From positions 62,001 through 126,000 of the forward strand of contig NZ_WMJY01000001.1 of NCBI RefSeq assembly GCF_009711055.1: DNA of 64,000 bases, written 5' to 3'. The position numbers were made by a program, and so were the translations under genes. A model generated the notes under the pieces. The model was given only the letters and a program-made list of their open reading frames with translations. It was not told the origin of the DNA and made no database searches. Origin of the DNA: Myroides pelagicus (GTDB lineage Bacteria; Bacteroidota; Bacteroidia; Flavobacteriales; Flavobacteriaceae). Below are positions 1 through 7,968 of the stretch, piece after piece. How positions within the stretch are numbered: position 1 is the stretch's first letter; every line of letters starts with the position of its first letter.

Positions 1-1
1 G

Positions 2-634
2 CAAAACGCTACTGCTGTAATCAAAAAGTTGAAAAAGATGCTAGGCATCAAGACTGACTTAGAATTATCTAATATTCTAAACGTAAAGCCAAATACAATC
101 TCTTCTTGGAAAAAAAGAGATAGTCTGCAATACGATAGTATAATAGAATTATGTGAAAAGAACAAAATCAATTTAAATGATTTGTTTTATAGTGATTCAT
201 CATGTTTGTTTCCTATTAATGACCAGAGTAGAACTGTTAAGGTAATTCCTGCAGATCATCACTTTGAGTATTTCTTGAATCCAGATAAAGCATTGGCTAG
301 TGCGCCAACTTATATATTCCCAACAACTGAAGAAGTTGATACTGCTTTTCAAGTAATAACTGAGAATATGTATCCTACTATTAAAGTAAGTTCTTATGTT
401 ATTACTAAAAAGATCACTCTGAGAGATCTTCACCCATGGCACTTGTACTTATTCACGTTAGAGAATAGAGGGATTATGATCTATCGCTTCAAAAGAACAT
501 TAGAGAATGGTAAACTTTTGTTTATCAGTGATAATACAAATTTCGAAAACCTAGAGGTTAATCCTAAAGAGATAAAAGAACTATTCTGTGTACGCGGATC
601 ATTCTTACCTAATTTTAAAAACTTAGGTGACTAA
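2..634 (+). CDS. CI-like HTH regulator with S24-like C-terminal domain (5' end outside window)
   Basis: The frame is open to the left window edge, so the true start is outside; the TTG at 29 is not convincing because upstream in-frame codons continue the first helix of the DNA-binding domain. The N-terminal part fits a bacteriophage CI-type helix-turn-helix (a VKPNTISSWKKRD segment is the likely recognition helix). The C-terminal part resembles LexA/CI peptidase S24 folds: FPTTEEV linker, an ENMYPTI segment where a GDSMxPTI motif is expected, and YRFKR then ISDNTNFE where the catalytic lysine strand lies. The usual catalytic serine is replaced by asparagine, so self-cleavage is doubtful. It probably is a DNA-binding regulator; its target is unknown. 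It is 45 kb from the prophage and need not belong to it. Confidence 0.75.
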   Translation, partial: QNATAVIKKLKKMLGIKTDLELSNILNVKPNTISSWKKRDSLQYDSIIELCEKNKINLNDLFYSDSSCLFPINDQSRTVKVIPADHHFEYFLNPDKALASAPTYIFPTTEEVDTAFQVITENMYPTIKVSSYVITKKITLRDLHPWHLYLFTLENRGIMIYRFKRTLENGKLLFISDNTNFENLEVNPKEIKELFCVRGSFLPNFKNLGD

Positions 635-660
635 AGGGTATTTATTAGTTAGAGTAGTTG

Positions 661-697
661 AAAAGATTAGCACTGTTGTCCTAATCTTTTTTATTTT
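661..697 (+). terminator. Intrinsic terminator after the CI-like gene
   Basis: AAAAGATTAG at 661-670 pairs with CTAATCTTTT at 681-690 around a 10-base loop and is followed by a T-rich tract. The tract merges with the predicted -7 box of ung. Confidence 0.75.
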
Positions 698-699
698 TG
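692..699 (+). promoter_or_regulatory. Predicted -7 box (TATTTTTG) of ung
   Basis: This matches the Bacteroidota TAnnTTTG box, 21 bases before the ATG at 721. No TTG at the usual -33 distance is visible, so support is partial. It lies inside the T-tract of the preceding terminator. Confidence 0.4.
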
Positions 700-720
700 T
701 CAATCTCAATACGATATGAC

Positions 721-1389
721 ATGAAAGAATTATTAAATAGCCAATGGAAAGAGATATTAGCAGAGGAATTTATACAGCCTTATTATAAATCTTTAGAAGC
801 ATTTGTTGCAGCTGAGTATGCTTCAAAGAAAGTATACCCTCCTAAGGAACAAATCTTTAGTGCCTTAAATCTCTTACCTCTAAATGATGTGAAAGTAGTT
901 ATTCTTGGGCAAGACCCTTATCACGGGCCTTTTCAAGCAAATGGACTTTCGTTTTCCGTGAGTAAAGGTGTAAAGCTGCCGCCTAGCTTAGTTAACATCT
1001 ACAAAGAACTACAAGACGACCTCGGTATTAATAACAAACTGAACGGTGATTTAACTCCTTGGGCTACTCAAGGTGTATTGCTTCTAAATGCTACGCTAAC
1101 AGTAGTTGAAAAGCAAGCAGGTGCTCATCAAAAAAAAGGCTGGGAAACTTTTACTGATGCAATTGTTAAAAAGATTGCAGAGGATAGAGAAGGAGTAGTA
1201 TTCATTTTATGGGGTAGTTATGCGCAGAAAAAAGGAAAGAGTATTGATCGATCAAAACACTTAGTTATAGAAACAGCACACCCGTCTCCTTTGTCTGTGT
1301 ATAGAGGATTCTATGGTAGTAAGCCTTTTTCGAAGACTAATGAATACTTAGTATCTAAAGGATTAAAAGCTATAGATTGGCAAGTATAA
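721..1389 (+). CDS. ung: Uracil-DNA glycosylase, family 1
   Basis: Removes uracil from DNA as the first step of base excision repair. The family signature GQDPYHG is at residues 63-69 with the catalytic Asp65, and the C-terminal HPSPLSVYRGF motif (the minor-groove wedge, with its His) is present. I chose the ATG at 721 (MKELLNSQWK), giving 222 residues, close to the family's usual length; a TTG 24 bases upstream overlaps the predicted promoter. The gene stands alone between two terminators, convergent with proline dehydrogenase. Identification is firm. Confidence 0.96.
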   Translation: MKELLNSQWKEILAEEFIQPYYKSLEAFVAAEYASKKVYPPKEQIFSALNLLPLNDVKVVILGQDPYHGPFQANGLSFSVSKGVKLPPSLVNIYKELQDDLGINNKLNGDLTPWATQGVLLLNATLTVVEKQAGAHQKKGWETFTDAIVKKIAEDREGVVFILWGSYAQKKGKSIDRSKHLVIETAHPSPLSVYRGFYGSKPFSKTNEYLVSKGLKAIDWQV

Positions 1390-1531
1390 TACTTTATAGC
1401 TTACTAGATACAGTCTACGACTAACGAGTCTTACATAAGACATTAAAATGATTATCTTGTTCTTGGTAGAATAGTTGAAGAATTGATCAATATTGAAAAC
1501 TAAAAATCTTTGATAATCACGTTCAATGATA

Positions 1532-1570
1532 AAAAACGGGAACCTAATTGATGACTAGGTTCCCGTTTTT
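1532..1570. terminator. Bidirectional terminator between ung and proline dehydrogenase
   Basis: AAAAACGGGAACCTA and TAGGTTCCCGTTTTT are perfect inverted arms of 15 bases with a 9-base loop. The A-tract and T-tract flanks let it serve both convergent genes. The gap between the ung stop and this hairpin shows nothing else. Confidence 0.9.
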
Positions 1571-1592
1571 ATATATGAAAACTGGTAATTAA

Positions 1593-2765
1593 TTACAAGT
1601 TTCTTCTTTTCATTTCAGTTACGATAAGGTCTAATTCTCTATTTGTTTGACCTGCTACGGAAGTATTTTCTTCCGCACGTCTAATCAAGTAAGGTATTAC
1701 ATCGCGAACTGGTCCAAATGGAAGGTATTTAGCTACATTGTAATTAGCTTTTGCTAAGTTGAAGCTAATGTTGTCACTCATTCCGTATAATTGACCGAAG
1801 AACAAACGCTGATCATTGTGCATGATTTTGTACTGATTCATTAACTCCATGATTAAGTACGAGCTCTTTTCATTGTGTGTTCCAGCGAATAAAGCCATAC
1901 AATCCATATTTTCTAACATATATGTAACTGCTGCATCATAGTTGATGTCTGTAGCAGCTTTATCTACACAGATAGGAGATTTATACCCTTTTTCAGCAGC
2001 ACGTTCTCTTTCTATCTCCATGTAAGCACCTCTTACTACTTTCATTCCTATATGAAATCCTTCAGCTTTAGCAATTACGTGTAGATCTTTTAGATATTGT
2101 AAACGATCCCAACGATACAACTGTGCAGTATTGTAGATATATGCTTTTTCTCTGTTGTACTTTCTCATCATGTCTAGTACAATCTCATCAGCTGCATCTT
2201 GCATCCAACTGTGTTCTGCGTCAATTAACAACAATACTTTGCGTTCTGCAGCATATTGACAAGCAACATTGAAACGGTAAACGATTCTTTCCCATTCCTT
2301 TTCTTCTTCAGCAGTAAAGGCTTTTCCTTCTCCTTTTTTAACAAACATATCAAATCTACCAAATCCTGTAGGTTTGAATACTGCAAAAGGAATAGAATCA
2401 GGTCTTTCTTGTGCAAACTGAATAGTTTTTAAAGTCATGTTTAAAGCAGCGTCAAATTGCTCTTCAGTTTCTTTACCCTCAACTGAATAGTCTAGTACTG
2501 ACGCAACTTTACCTTGTGCATACATTTTATCTACTACTGATAGGCAATCTTCTTCACTGATTCCCCCACAGAAATGGTCAAACACTGTTGCACGGATAAT
2601 ACCCGTCACTGGCAAATGTGTTTTGATTGCAAAATTTGCTAAGGCAGACCCCATTTTTACTAATGTAGGTTTGCTAATCATTTTAAAAAGAAAGTGGGCT
2701 CTTTTTAATTCTCTATTATTTTTAAGTGCAAAAGCAACTTCTGTGTTGTTAAATAAATTTTCCAT
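1593..2765 (-). CDS. Proline dehydrogenase
   Basis: FAD-dependent oxidation of proline to pyrroline-5-carboxylate, the first step of proline catabolism. The 390-residue protein has the single-domain form (no fused P5C dehydrogenase as in enteric PutA). The C-terminal YLIRRAEENTS motif is the proline-binding signature of the family, and LLIDAEHSW and MKVVRGAYME fit the TIM barrel strands. A TATATTTG box lies on the minus strand 23-30 bases upstream of the ATG. No partner gene for P5C oxidation is in the window; proC at 32.5 kb runs the opposite reaction. Confidence 0.93.
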   Translation of the reverse strand: MENLFNNTEVAFALKNNRELKRAHFLFKMISKPTLVKMGSALANFAIKTHLPVTGIIRATVFDHFCGGISEEDCLSVVDKMYAQGKVASVLDYSVEGKETEEQFDAALNMTLKTIQFAQERPDSIPFAVFKPTGFGRFDMFVKKGEGKAFTAEEEKEWERIVYRFNVACQYAAERKVLLLIDAEHSWMQDAADEIVLDMMRKYNREKAYIYNTAQLYRWDRLQYLKDLHVIAKAEGFHIGMKVVRGAYMEIERERAAEKGYKSPICVDKAATDINYDAAVTYMLENMDCMALFAGTHNEKSSYLIMELMNQYKIMHNDQRLFFGQLYGMSDNISFNLAKANYNVAKYLPFGPVRDVIPYLIRRAEENTSVAGQTNRELDLIVTEMKRRNL

Positions 2766-2787
2766 TACTTAAAATAAATGCGTTGCG

Positions 2788-2795
2788 CAAATATA
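2788..2795 (-). promoter_or_regulatory. Predicted -7 box (TATATTTG) of proline dehydrogenase
   Basis: On the minus strand this reads TATATTTG, an exact TAnnTTTG match, 23 bases from the start codon. No clear -33 TTG is seen. Confidence 0.45.
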
Positions 2796-3620
2796 ATTAC
2801 TCTTTTACTAATATTTTAATAGTTTTATGTATTTCTAGCAGTATTTGAATATTCTATAAATTTTAAAAGAATAGCTACTTATATGTTGCTAAAATTAGAG
2901 TTATTTATAAAGTAAATATTCTAAAATACTACTACATTGTAAATTAAAATAAACCTAAGGAATTATAAATATTTTAATAGCTCAGATTTATGAGTTTGGA
3001 AGGGCTAAAATCAGCGTAAAAGACAATCTTTTTTTTGACAAAGCCAATTGCTATGGTGCTAAACAGGGAAGCATTTTTTTGAATAGTCAGTAGCTAGTTG
3101 TGCCGCATAGAGGTTTTTGAATAATAGCTTTTGTTGCCAAGCTTGTGCAATGCGTGCGGTATACGAGCCCAGAAGCAGCTTCTTGGCAAGAAAAGGTCAA
3201 GAAAGCGTGGGAAAGTAATGACTATAAATAGATAATTAATTACAATTGAGGTACTGTTTCTAAAAAAGTAAGGCTGATTGACGTATTGGGGAGACTGATT
3301 TACAAGATACTTATGAATAGCTGTGATGTAAGCAGGAGGAGAAGTTAATGCTTTGAGAAGGCAATAATGTAAAACTACTTTTTTTAAAATCTCAATAATA
3401 GCTAATTATGTTTTTGGGATGACGACTTGGTTTCTCTGAATTAGGACTAGGGTCGTCAATAGAAATAGGCAGAAACACTAAAACAAAATAGAGTGGCAAT
3501 ACCCTTAGTGTTTTAAACATTATAGAGACAACAAAAGTTTAATAAAGATTTTATTCAATAAGCTTTATGAATAACCGTTAATTTTAGATATTTGTATATA
3601 AGGCACAAGAAATAGATACA
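2796..3620. other. Long non-coding gap between proline dehydrogenase and aroB
   Basis: About 825 bases without a supportable ORF, between two divergent genes. It contains one copy of the inverted-arm repeat (3131-3215). The rest is AT-rich with stop codons in all frames and no clear RNA gene. The region just before aroB (3590-3610) has TATATAAGG-like AT-rich sequence but no exact TAnnTTTG box. Confidence 0.7.
3131..3215. repeat. Inverted-arm intergenic repeat, copy A
   Basis: Shares blocks with copies at 22.2 and 39.3 kb: TTGCCAA (3134-3140), a GTGC..TGCGTGCGGTATAC block (3145-3164), AGCCCAGAAG (3166-3175), TTGGCAAGAAAAGGTCAAGAA (3183-3203). TTGCCAA and TTGGCAA are inverted repeats. Compared with copy C this copy lacks about 15 bases in the middle. 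It lies between divergent genes. Confidence 0.65.
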
Positions 3621-4700
3621 ATGGAAATTATACAAGCACAAGGATATGATGTAGCTTTTGGCAATGAGGCGCATCAATATTTAGGAGAGTTACTAAACCA
3701 ACAACAATATTCAAAACTGATAATACTAACAGATACCAATTGTAATGAATTGTGTATGCCTTATTTTTTGGCAAACTTGCCCACAACAGTTCCATTCGAA
3801 ATTATTGAAATAGAACCTGGTGAAGAGCATAAGAATTTGCAAACAGTAGAATCCGTTATTCAAGCGATGCTCGAATTGGGAGCTGATCGCAAGAGTGCTA
3901 TATTGACCGTAGGAGGTGGAGTGATAACTGACCTTGGAGGTTTTGTAGCCTCTGTTTATATGAGAGGAATTGACTGTTATAATACTCCCACTACATTACT
4001 ATCTATGGTTGATGCATCTGTGGGAGGTAAAACAGGTGTTGATTTAGGAAGTGTAAAGAATTGTGTAGGTACGTTTTCAATGCCTAAATTAGTGATAGTT
4101 GATGTGGCTTATTTGGATACCTTAGAAGCCGCACAATTAAAGTCTGGATATGCAGAGATGTTGAAGCACGGATTGATATGTGATAAGGATTATTATATGC
4201 ATCTACGCGATATTCGTGCAATTGATTTTGCCGATTTAGAAACCTTTATAATGCATTCGGTTGCGATCAAGAATGCTGTGGTATCCCAAGATCCTAAGGA
4301 AGGTGGACTGCGAAAAATATTGAATTTTGGACACACTATAGGTCATGCTATTGAAAGCTATCACTTAAGTGAGAGTGAAAAAGAAACATTACTACACGGT
4401 GAAGCCATTGCGATTGGTATGGTTTTAGAAGCCTATTTATCAATGATAACTGGACGATTGAGTCAAGAATCCTTTGAATTGATCAAAACTGATTTAATGA
4501 GTATTTATACAATGCCAGAATTTACTGATAAAGACATTGAGAATATCCTAGAATGGTTGAAGTTTGATAAGAAAAATGAAGCAGGAGAAATAAAGTGTGT
4601 TTTCCTAGAAGAAATAGGAGGGGCTAGCTTTGATAATTTAATTGATAAAAACCTTATTTTTAGAGCCTTTAGAGAAAGCTTGAAAGAGGGGGTAAAATAA
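3621..4700 (+). CDS. aroB: 3-dehydroquinate synthase
   Basis: Converts DAHP to 3-dehydroquinate in the shikimate pathway, with NAD and a divalent metal. The NAD-binding GGGVITDLGGFVA stretch (residues 98-110), the PTTLLSMVDASVGGKTGV block (123-140), the metal-ligand Glu179 in GYAEMLKHGL, and the two later metal-ligand histidines in FGHTIGHAIE and LHGEAIAIGM are all present. Length 359 is normal for AroB. It lies alone after an unusually long upstream gap and is followed by a candidate small ORF and the polyamine genes. Confidence 0.95.
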   Translation: MEIIQAQGYDVAFGNEAHQYLGELLNQQQYSKLIILTDTNCNELCMPYFLANLPTTVPFEIIEIEPGEEHKNLQTVESVIQAMLELGADRKSAILTVGGGVITDLGGFVASVYMRGIDCYNTPTTLLSMVDASVGGKTGVDLGSVKNCVGTFSMPKLVIVDVAYLDTLEAAQLKSGYAEMLKHGLICDKDYYMHLRDIRAIDFADLETFIMHSVAIKNAVVSQDPKEGGLRKILNFGHTIGHAIESYHLSESEKETLLHGEAIAIGMVLEAYLSMITGRLSQESFELIKTDLMSIYTMPEFTDKDIENILEWLKFDKKNEAGEIKCVFLEEIGGASFDNLIDKNLIFRAFRESLKEGVK

Positions 4701-4708
4701 AAGCAAAA

Positions 4709-4741
4709 TTGTTTTTTCATTCTGATATTTTGTTACATTTG
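4709..4741 (+). promoter_or_regulatory. Predicted promoter downstream of aroB (TTG-22-TACATTTG)
   Basis: TTG at 4709-4711 and TACATTTG at 4734-4741 are spaced 22 bases, fitting the Bacteroidota -33/-7 arrangement. Transcription would start near 4747, just at or before the GTG of the candidate small ORF, and would give the arginine decarboxylase gene a leader of about 250 bases. Confidence 0.55.
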
Positions 4742-4746
4742 CCGAA

Positions 4747-4926
4747 GTGAAAAATAATGTTTTATATATTCGATTTTGGGTGTCAAAAAGGCGCCACTTA
4801 AAGCATTTTGTTAAGCGACAGAAAGCTGATTATATATATAGTATTGTCAAATACATGAAGGAAGCGTTGAACTCATTTAGATTTAGTGAAAAGATGCCAA
4901 TCATGTTTGCCAATATTCGCGTTTGA
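4747..4926 (+). CDS. Candidate 59-residue basic small protein upstream of arginine decarboxylase
   Basis: A GTG-started frame of 59 codons ends at TGA 4924-4926. The product begins MKNNVLYIRFWVSKRRHLKH and ends with MPIMFANIRV; it is rich in Lys and Arg. The frame fills most of the otherwise empty gap between aroB and the decarboxylase. The start is uncertain, since the predicted transcript would begin almost at the GTG. I do not recognise a family. It may be a true small gene, a leader peptide, or chance. Confidence 0.35.
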   Translation: MKNNVLYIRFWVSKRRHLKHFVKRQKADYIYSIVKYMKEALNSFRFSEKMPIMFANIRV

Positions 4927-4997
4927 AAATAAACTTACTCTCAGGACTAATGTTTATTACAACCGATTTTTATTAATTTTTAAAAAGTATTTTTATA

Positions 4998-6407
4998 ATG
5001 AATACAAAATATGTAGATTTAATCAATCAAACTTTTTATTTTCCACAAGAAGAATTTAAGCTTAATAAAGATAATTTATTATTTCACAATATTGATTTAG
5101 TGGGGTTAGTTGAAAAATATGGTTCTCCATTAAAATTCACTTACTTGCCTAAGATTTCTGAAAACATCAGCAAAGCAAAGGGGATGTTCAGAAAAGCAAT
5201 GGAGAAGAACAAATATAAAGGGAACTACTACTACTGCTATTGTACGAAGAGTTCGCACTTCTCTTATGTATTAAACGAGGCTTTTAAAAATGACATACAC
5301 GTAGAGACATCTTCTGCGTTTGACGTAAATATCGTTGAGAAGTTATTAGAATCAGGTAAGATTGATAAAGATACATTCGTGATCTGTAACGGATTTAAGC
5401 GTGCGCAATACATTGATAATATTGCGAACCTAATCAATAACAAACACGATAAAACTATTCCGATCATTGATAACTATGAAGAATTAGACTTGCTTCAAGA
5501 TCAAATCGAGAAGAAGTTTAAAATAGGTATCCGCATCGCTTCAGAAGAGTCTCCTAAGTTTGAGTTTTATACCTCTCGTTTAGGAATTGGATATAAGAGT
5601 ATTGTCCCTTTCTATAGAAAGCAAATAGCAGAAAACCCAAAGGTAGAGCTTAAAATGTTGCACTTCTTCATCAATACAGGGATTAGAGATACTGCCTATT
5701 ATTGGAATGAATTAGTAAAATGTTTGAAAGTATATATAACTTTAAAGAAAGAATGTCCTACCTTGGATAGTTTAAACATTGGAGGAGGTTTTCCAATTAA
5801 GGACTCTTTAGCTTTTGAGTTTGATTATCAGTACATGGTTGATGAGATTATTAATCAGATTAAAATTGTATGTGATGAAGCAGAAGTTGATGTACCAAAT
5901 ATCTTTACAGAGTTTGGATCCTATACAGTAGGAGAGAGTGGAGGAGCGATCTATGAGATTTTGTATCAGAAACAACAAAATGATAGAGAGAAGTGGAATA
6001 TGATTGATTCGTCATTCATTACAACACTTCCAGACTCATGGGCAATTAATAAAAAGTTTATTATGTTGCCGATCAACCGATGGAATGACACTTATGAACG
6101 CATATTATTAGGAGGTCTAACGTGTGATAGTGATGATTACTATAACTCAGAGCAAAACCTAAATGCAATCTACTTACCGAAGTACAACAAAGAAAAGCCA
6201 TTGTATATTGGATTCTTTAATACCGGAGCATATCAAGATACCATTGGAGGTTATGGAGGGATACACCACTGTTTGATTCCACAGCCAAAACACATCTTAA
6301 TAGATAAAGATGAGAATGGAATAATCGCTACTGAATTGTTTTCTGAACAACAAACAGCAGAAGACGTATTAGATATTTTAGGATATAATAGAAAAGAAAA
6401 CGAGTAA
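4998..6407 (+). CDS. speA: Biosynthetic arginine decarboxylase (PLP fold type III)
   Basis: Decarboxylates arginine to agmatine for polyamine synthesis. The protein is a 469-residue alanine-racemase-fold PLP enzyme: PLP lysine Lys84 in YCTKSSHF, LGIGYKS and HFFINTG strands, the GGGFPIKDS phosphate loop, EFGSYTVGESG, and a C-terminal GGLTCDSDDYY containing the cysteine that completes the partner subunit's active site. This is the shorter form seen in flavobacteria rather than the about 650-residue enteric SpeA. It is 29 bases upstream of a deoxyhypusine-synthase-family gene, probably co-transcribed. Substrate (arginine versus another basic amino acid) is inferred from family and context. Confidence 0.82.
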   Translation: MNTKYVDLINQTFYFPQEEFKLNKDNLLFHNIDLVGLVEKYGSPLKFTYLPKISENISKAKGMFRKAMEKNKYKGNYYYCYCTKSSHFSYVLNEAFKNDIHVETSSAFDVNIVEKLLESGKIDKDTFVICNGFKRAQYIDNIANLINNKHDKTIPIIDNYEELDLLQDQIEKKFKIGIRIASEESPKFEFYTSRLGIGYKSIVPFYRKQIAENPKVELKMLHFFINTGIRDTAYYWNELVKCLKVYITLKKECPTLDSLNIGGGFPIKDSLAFEFDYQYMVDEIINQIKIVCDEAEVDVPNIFTEFGSYTVGESGGAIYEILYQKQQNDREKWNMIDSSFITTLPDSWAINKKFIMLPINRWNDTYERILLGGLTCDSDDYYNSEQNLNAIYLPKYNKEKPLYIGFFNTGAYQDTIGGYGGIHHCLIPQPKHILIDKDENGIIATELFSEQQTAEDVLDILGYNRKENE

Positions 6408-6436
6408 TCTTATTAATAATAGAAAATATAAATAAA

Positions 6437-7411
6437 ATGAGTAAAGGACCAATTAGTCAGTTTATTGAGCACAACTACAGACACTTCAATGCTGCAGCTT
6501 TAGTTGATGCAGCGAAAGGATATGAAGCGCACTTAGACGCAGGAGGAAAAATGTTAATTTCTTTAGGAGGAGCGATGAGTACTGCTGAGTTAGGAATATC
6601 TTTAGCAGAAATGATTCGTCAAGACAAAGTACAAATCATTTCTTGTACAGGTGCCAACTTAGAAGAAGACGTGATGAACTTGGTTGCTCACTCTCACTAT
6701 AAAAGAGTTCCAAACTATAGAGATTTGACTCCTGAACAAGAAAGAGAGTTATTAGATAACCACTATAACCGTGTGACGGATACTTGTATTCCAGAAGAGG
6801 AAGCATTCCGTCGCTTACAACAACACTTAGAAGACGTATGGCACTCAGCAGAAGCAAAAGGTGAGCGTTATTTTCCACACGAATTCTTATACCAAGTGGT
6901 TAACTCTGGAGTTTTAGAGCAATATTATGAGATAGACCCAAAAGATTCGTGGATTGTAGCAGCTGCTGAAAAGAATATTCCAATCGTATGTCCAGGATGG
7001 GAAGATTCGACAACAGGTAATATCTTTACTTCAAACGTAATAAAAGGTAAATTAAATGTGCATACTGTAAAATCAGGAATTGAGTACATGATTTACTTGA
7101 CAGAGTGGTATAGAGCGAACTCAGGAGGACACGGAGTAGGATTTTTCCAAATCGGAGGAGGTATCTCTGGAGATTTCCCTATCTGTGTAGTACCAATGAT
7201 GTACCAAGATTTAGAGTGGGAAGATGTTCCTTTCTGGTCTTACTTCTGTCAAATTTCTGATTCGACAACGTCATATGGTTCATATTCAGGAGCTGTGCCT
7301 AACGAAAAAATCACTTGGGGTAAATTAGATATAGACACTCCTAAATTTATCGTTGAGTCAGATGCTACCATAGTTGCTCCATTAATTTTCAACTATATTC
7401 TTGGTAATTAA
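6437..7411 (+). CDS. Deoxyhypusine synthase family protein
   Basis: Belongs to the deoxyhypusine synthase family (NAD-dependent aminobutyl transfer from spermidine or putrescine). The C-terminal SGAVPNEKITWGKL motif keeps the catalytic lysine (Lys296), and GGAMSTAELGI, SCTGANLEED and GGGISGDFPI fit the NAD-binding fold. Bacteria lack eIF5A, so bacterial members are thought to act on small amines, for example as homospermidine-type synthases. The link with the arginine decarboxylase just upstream supports a polyamine role. No agmatinase gene lies between them. Confidence 0.85.
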   Translation: MSKGPISQFIEHNYRHFNAAALVDAAKGYEAHLDAGGKMLISLGGAMSTAELGISLAEMIRQDKVQIISCTGANLEEDVMNLVAHSHYKRVPNYRDLTPEQERELLDNHYNRVTDTCIPEEEAFRRLQQHLEDVWHSAEAKGERYFPHEFLYQVVNSGVLEQYYEIDPKDSWIVAAAEKNIPIVCPGWEDSTTGNIFTSNVIKGKLNVHTVKSGIEYMIYLTEWYRANSGGHGVGFFQIGGGISGDFPICVVPMMYQDLEWEDVPFWSYFCQISDSTTSYGSYSGAVPNEKITWGKLDIDTPKFIVESDATIVAPLIFNYILGN

Positions 7412-7450
7412 TTTTTAATTTTTCGGATATAAATTAATAGTTTTTTTTAT

Positions 7451-7480
7451 TTGTAGTTTACAATTTACCTATTACATTTG
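7451..7480 (+). promoter_or_regulatory. Promoter of the 98-residue acidic protein gene (TTG-19-TACATTTG)
   Basis: TTG at 7451-7453 and TACATTTG at 7473-7480, 19 bases apart, match the Bacteroidota consensus well. Start of transcription is expected near 7486, about 20 bases before the ATG at 7507. Confidence 0.65.
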
Positions 7481-7506
7481 AAGCCGAAATAAAGCAAAAA
7501 CAAAGA

Positions 7507-7803
7507 ATGAAAAGAGTAATTGTTGATTATGCAAAATTAACGAACGAAATTTTGACATTATTGGTTGAAAAATTTCCTGACGGATATGATGATTCGGATA
7601 TTATTCGTTTTAAAAACGTTAAAAATGAAACAGTTGAGGCAGTTGAAGTAAGGACTGAGGATACGATTTACTTAGTAAAAGTAAGTACTAAATTAGCCGA
7701 TAGAATAGAGAATTTTGATGATGAGGACGAAGATTATGGAGAGTCTTCAGAAGATTCTTTAGACGCATTGAAGGATTTGGAAATAGCAGATGATGAAGAT
7801 TAA
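7507..7803 (+). CDS. Conserved-looking small acidic protein, function unknown
   Basis: A 98-residue protein with its own good promoter and terminator. Residues 1-70 look like a compact alpha/beta fold (MKRVIVDYAKLTNEILTLL, VEVRTEDTIYLVKV); the last 30 residues are mostly Asp and Glu. I recall similar short proteins in other flavobacteria but no assigned function. It is monocistronic and lies between the polyamine pair and ychF. No motif indicates an activity. Confidence 0.75.
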   Translation: MKRVIVDYAKLTNEILTLLVEKFPDGYDDSDIIRFKNVKNETVEAVEVRTEDTIYLVKVSTKLADRIENFDDEDEDYGESSEDSLDALKDLEIADDED

Positions 7804-7824
7804 CAAATCGATTATATAAAAGAG

Positions 7825-7852
7825 ACCACTCCCTATACGGAGTGGTTTTTTT
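7825..7852 (+). terminator. Intrinsic terminator after the acidic small protein gene
   Basis: ACCACTCC and GGAGTGGT form an 8-bp stem with a 6-base loop, followed by TTTTTT. Confidence 0.85.
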
Positions 7853-7926
7853 ATGGAGCGAGATAATGAGTTGATAAGTGTGGTTCTAATCTTGTTTTAA
7901 AGCTATGAACTTGTTTATTTTTCATA

Positions 7927-7934
7927 TATATTTG
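7927..7934 (+). promoter_or_regulatory. Predicted -7 box (TATATTTG) of ychF
   Basis: Exact TAnnTTTG match, 35 bases before the ychF ATG. The nearest upstream TTG is at 7911, closer than usual, so only the -7 part is well supported. Confidence 0.45.
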
Positions 7935-7968
7935 CAATCGATTAAGAATTCACAAGATATTTTAAAAT

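Noticed and set aside
2..634. CI-like gene as the repressor of the ssrA prophage
   Set aside because: It lies 45 kb away on the far side of housekeeping genes, outside any phage module; a repressor for this phage should lie beyond the right edge.
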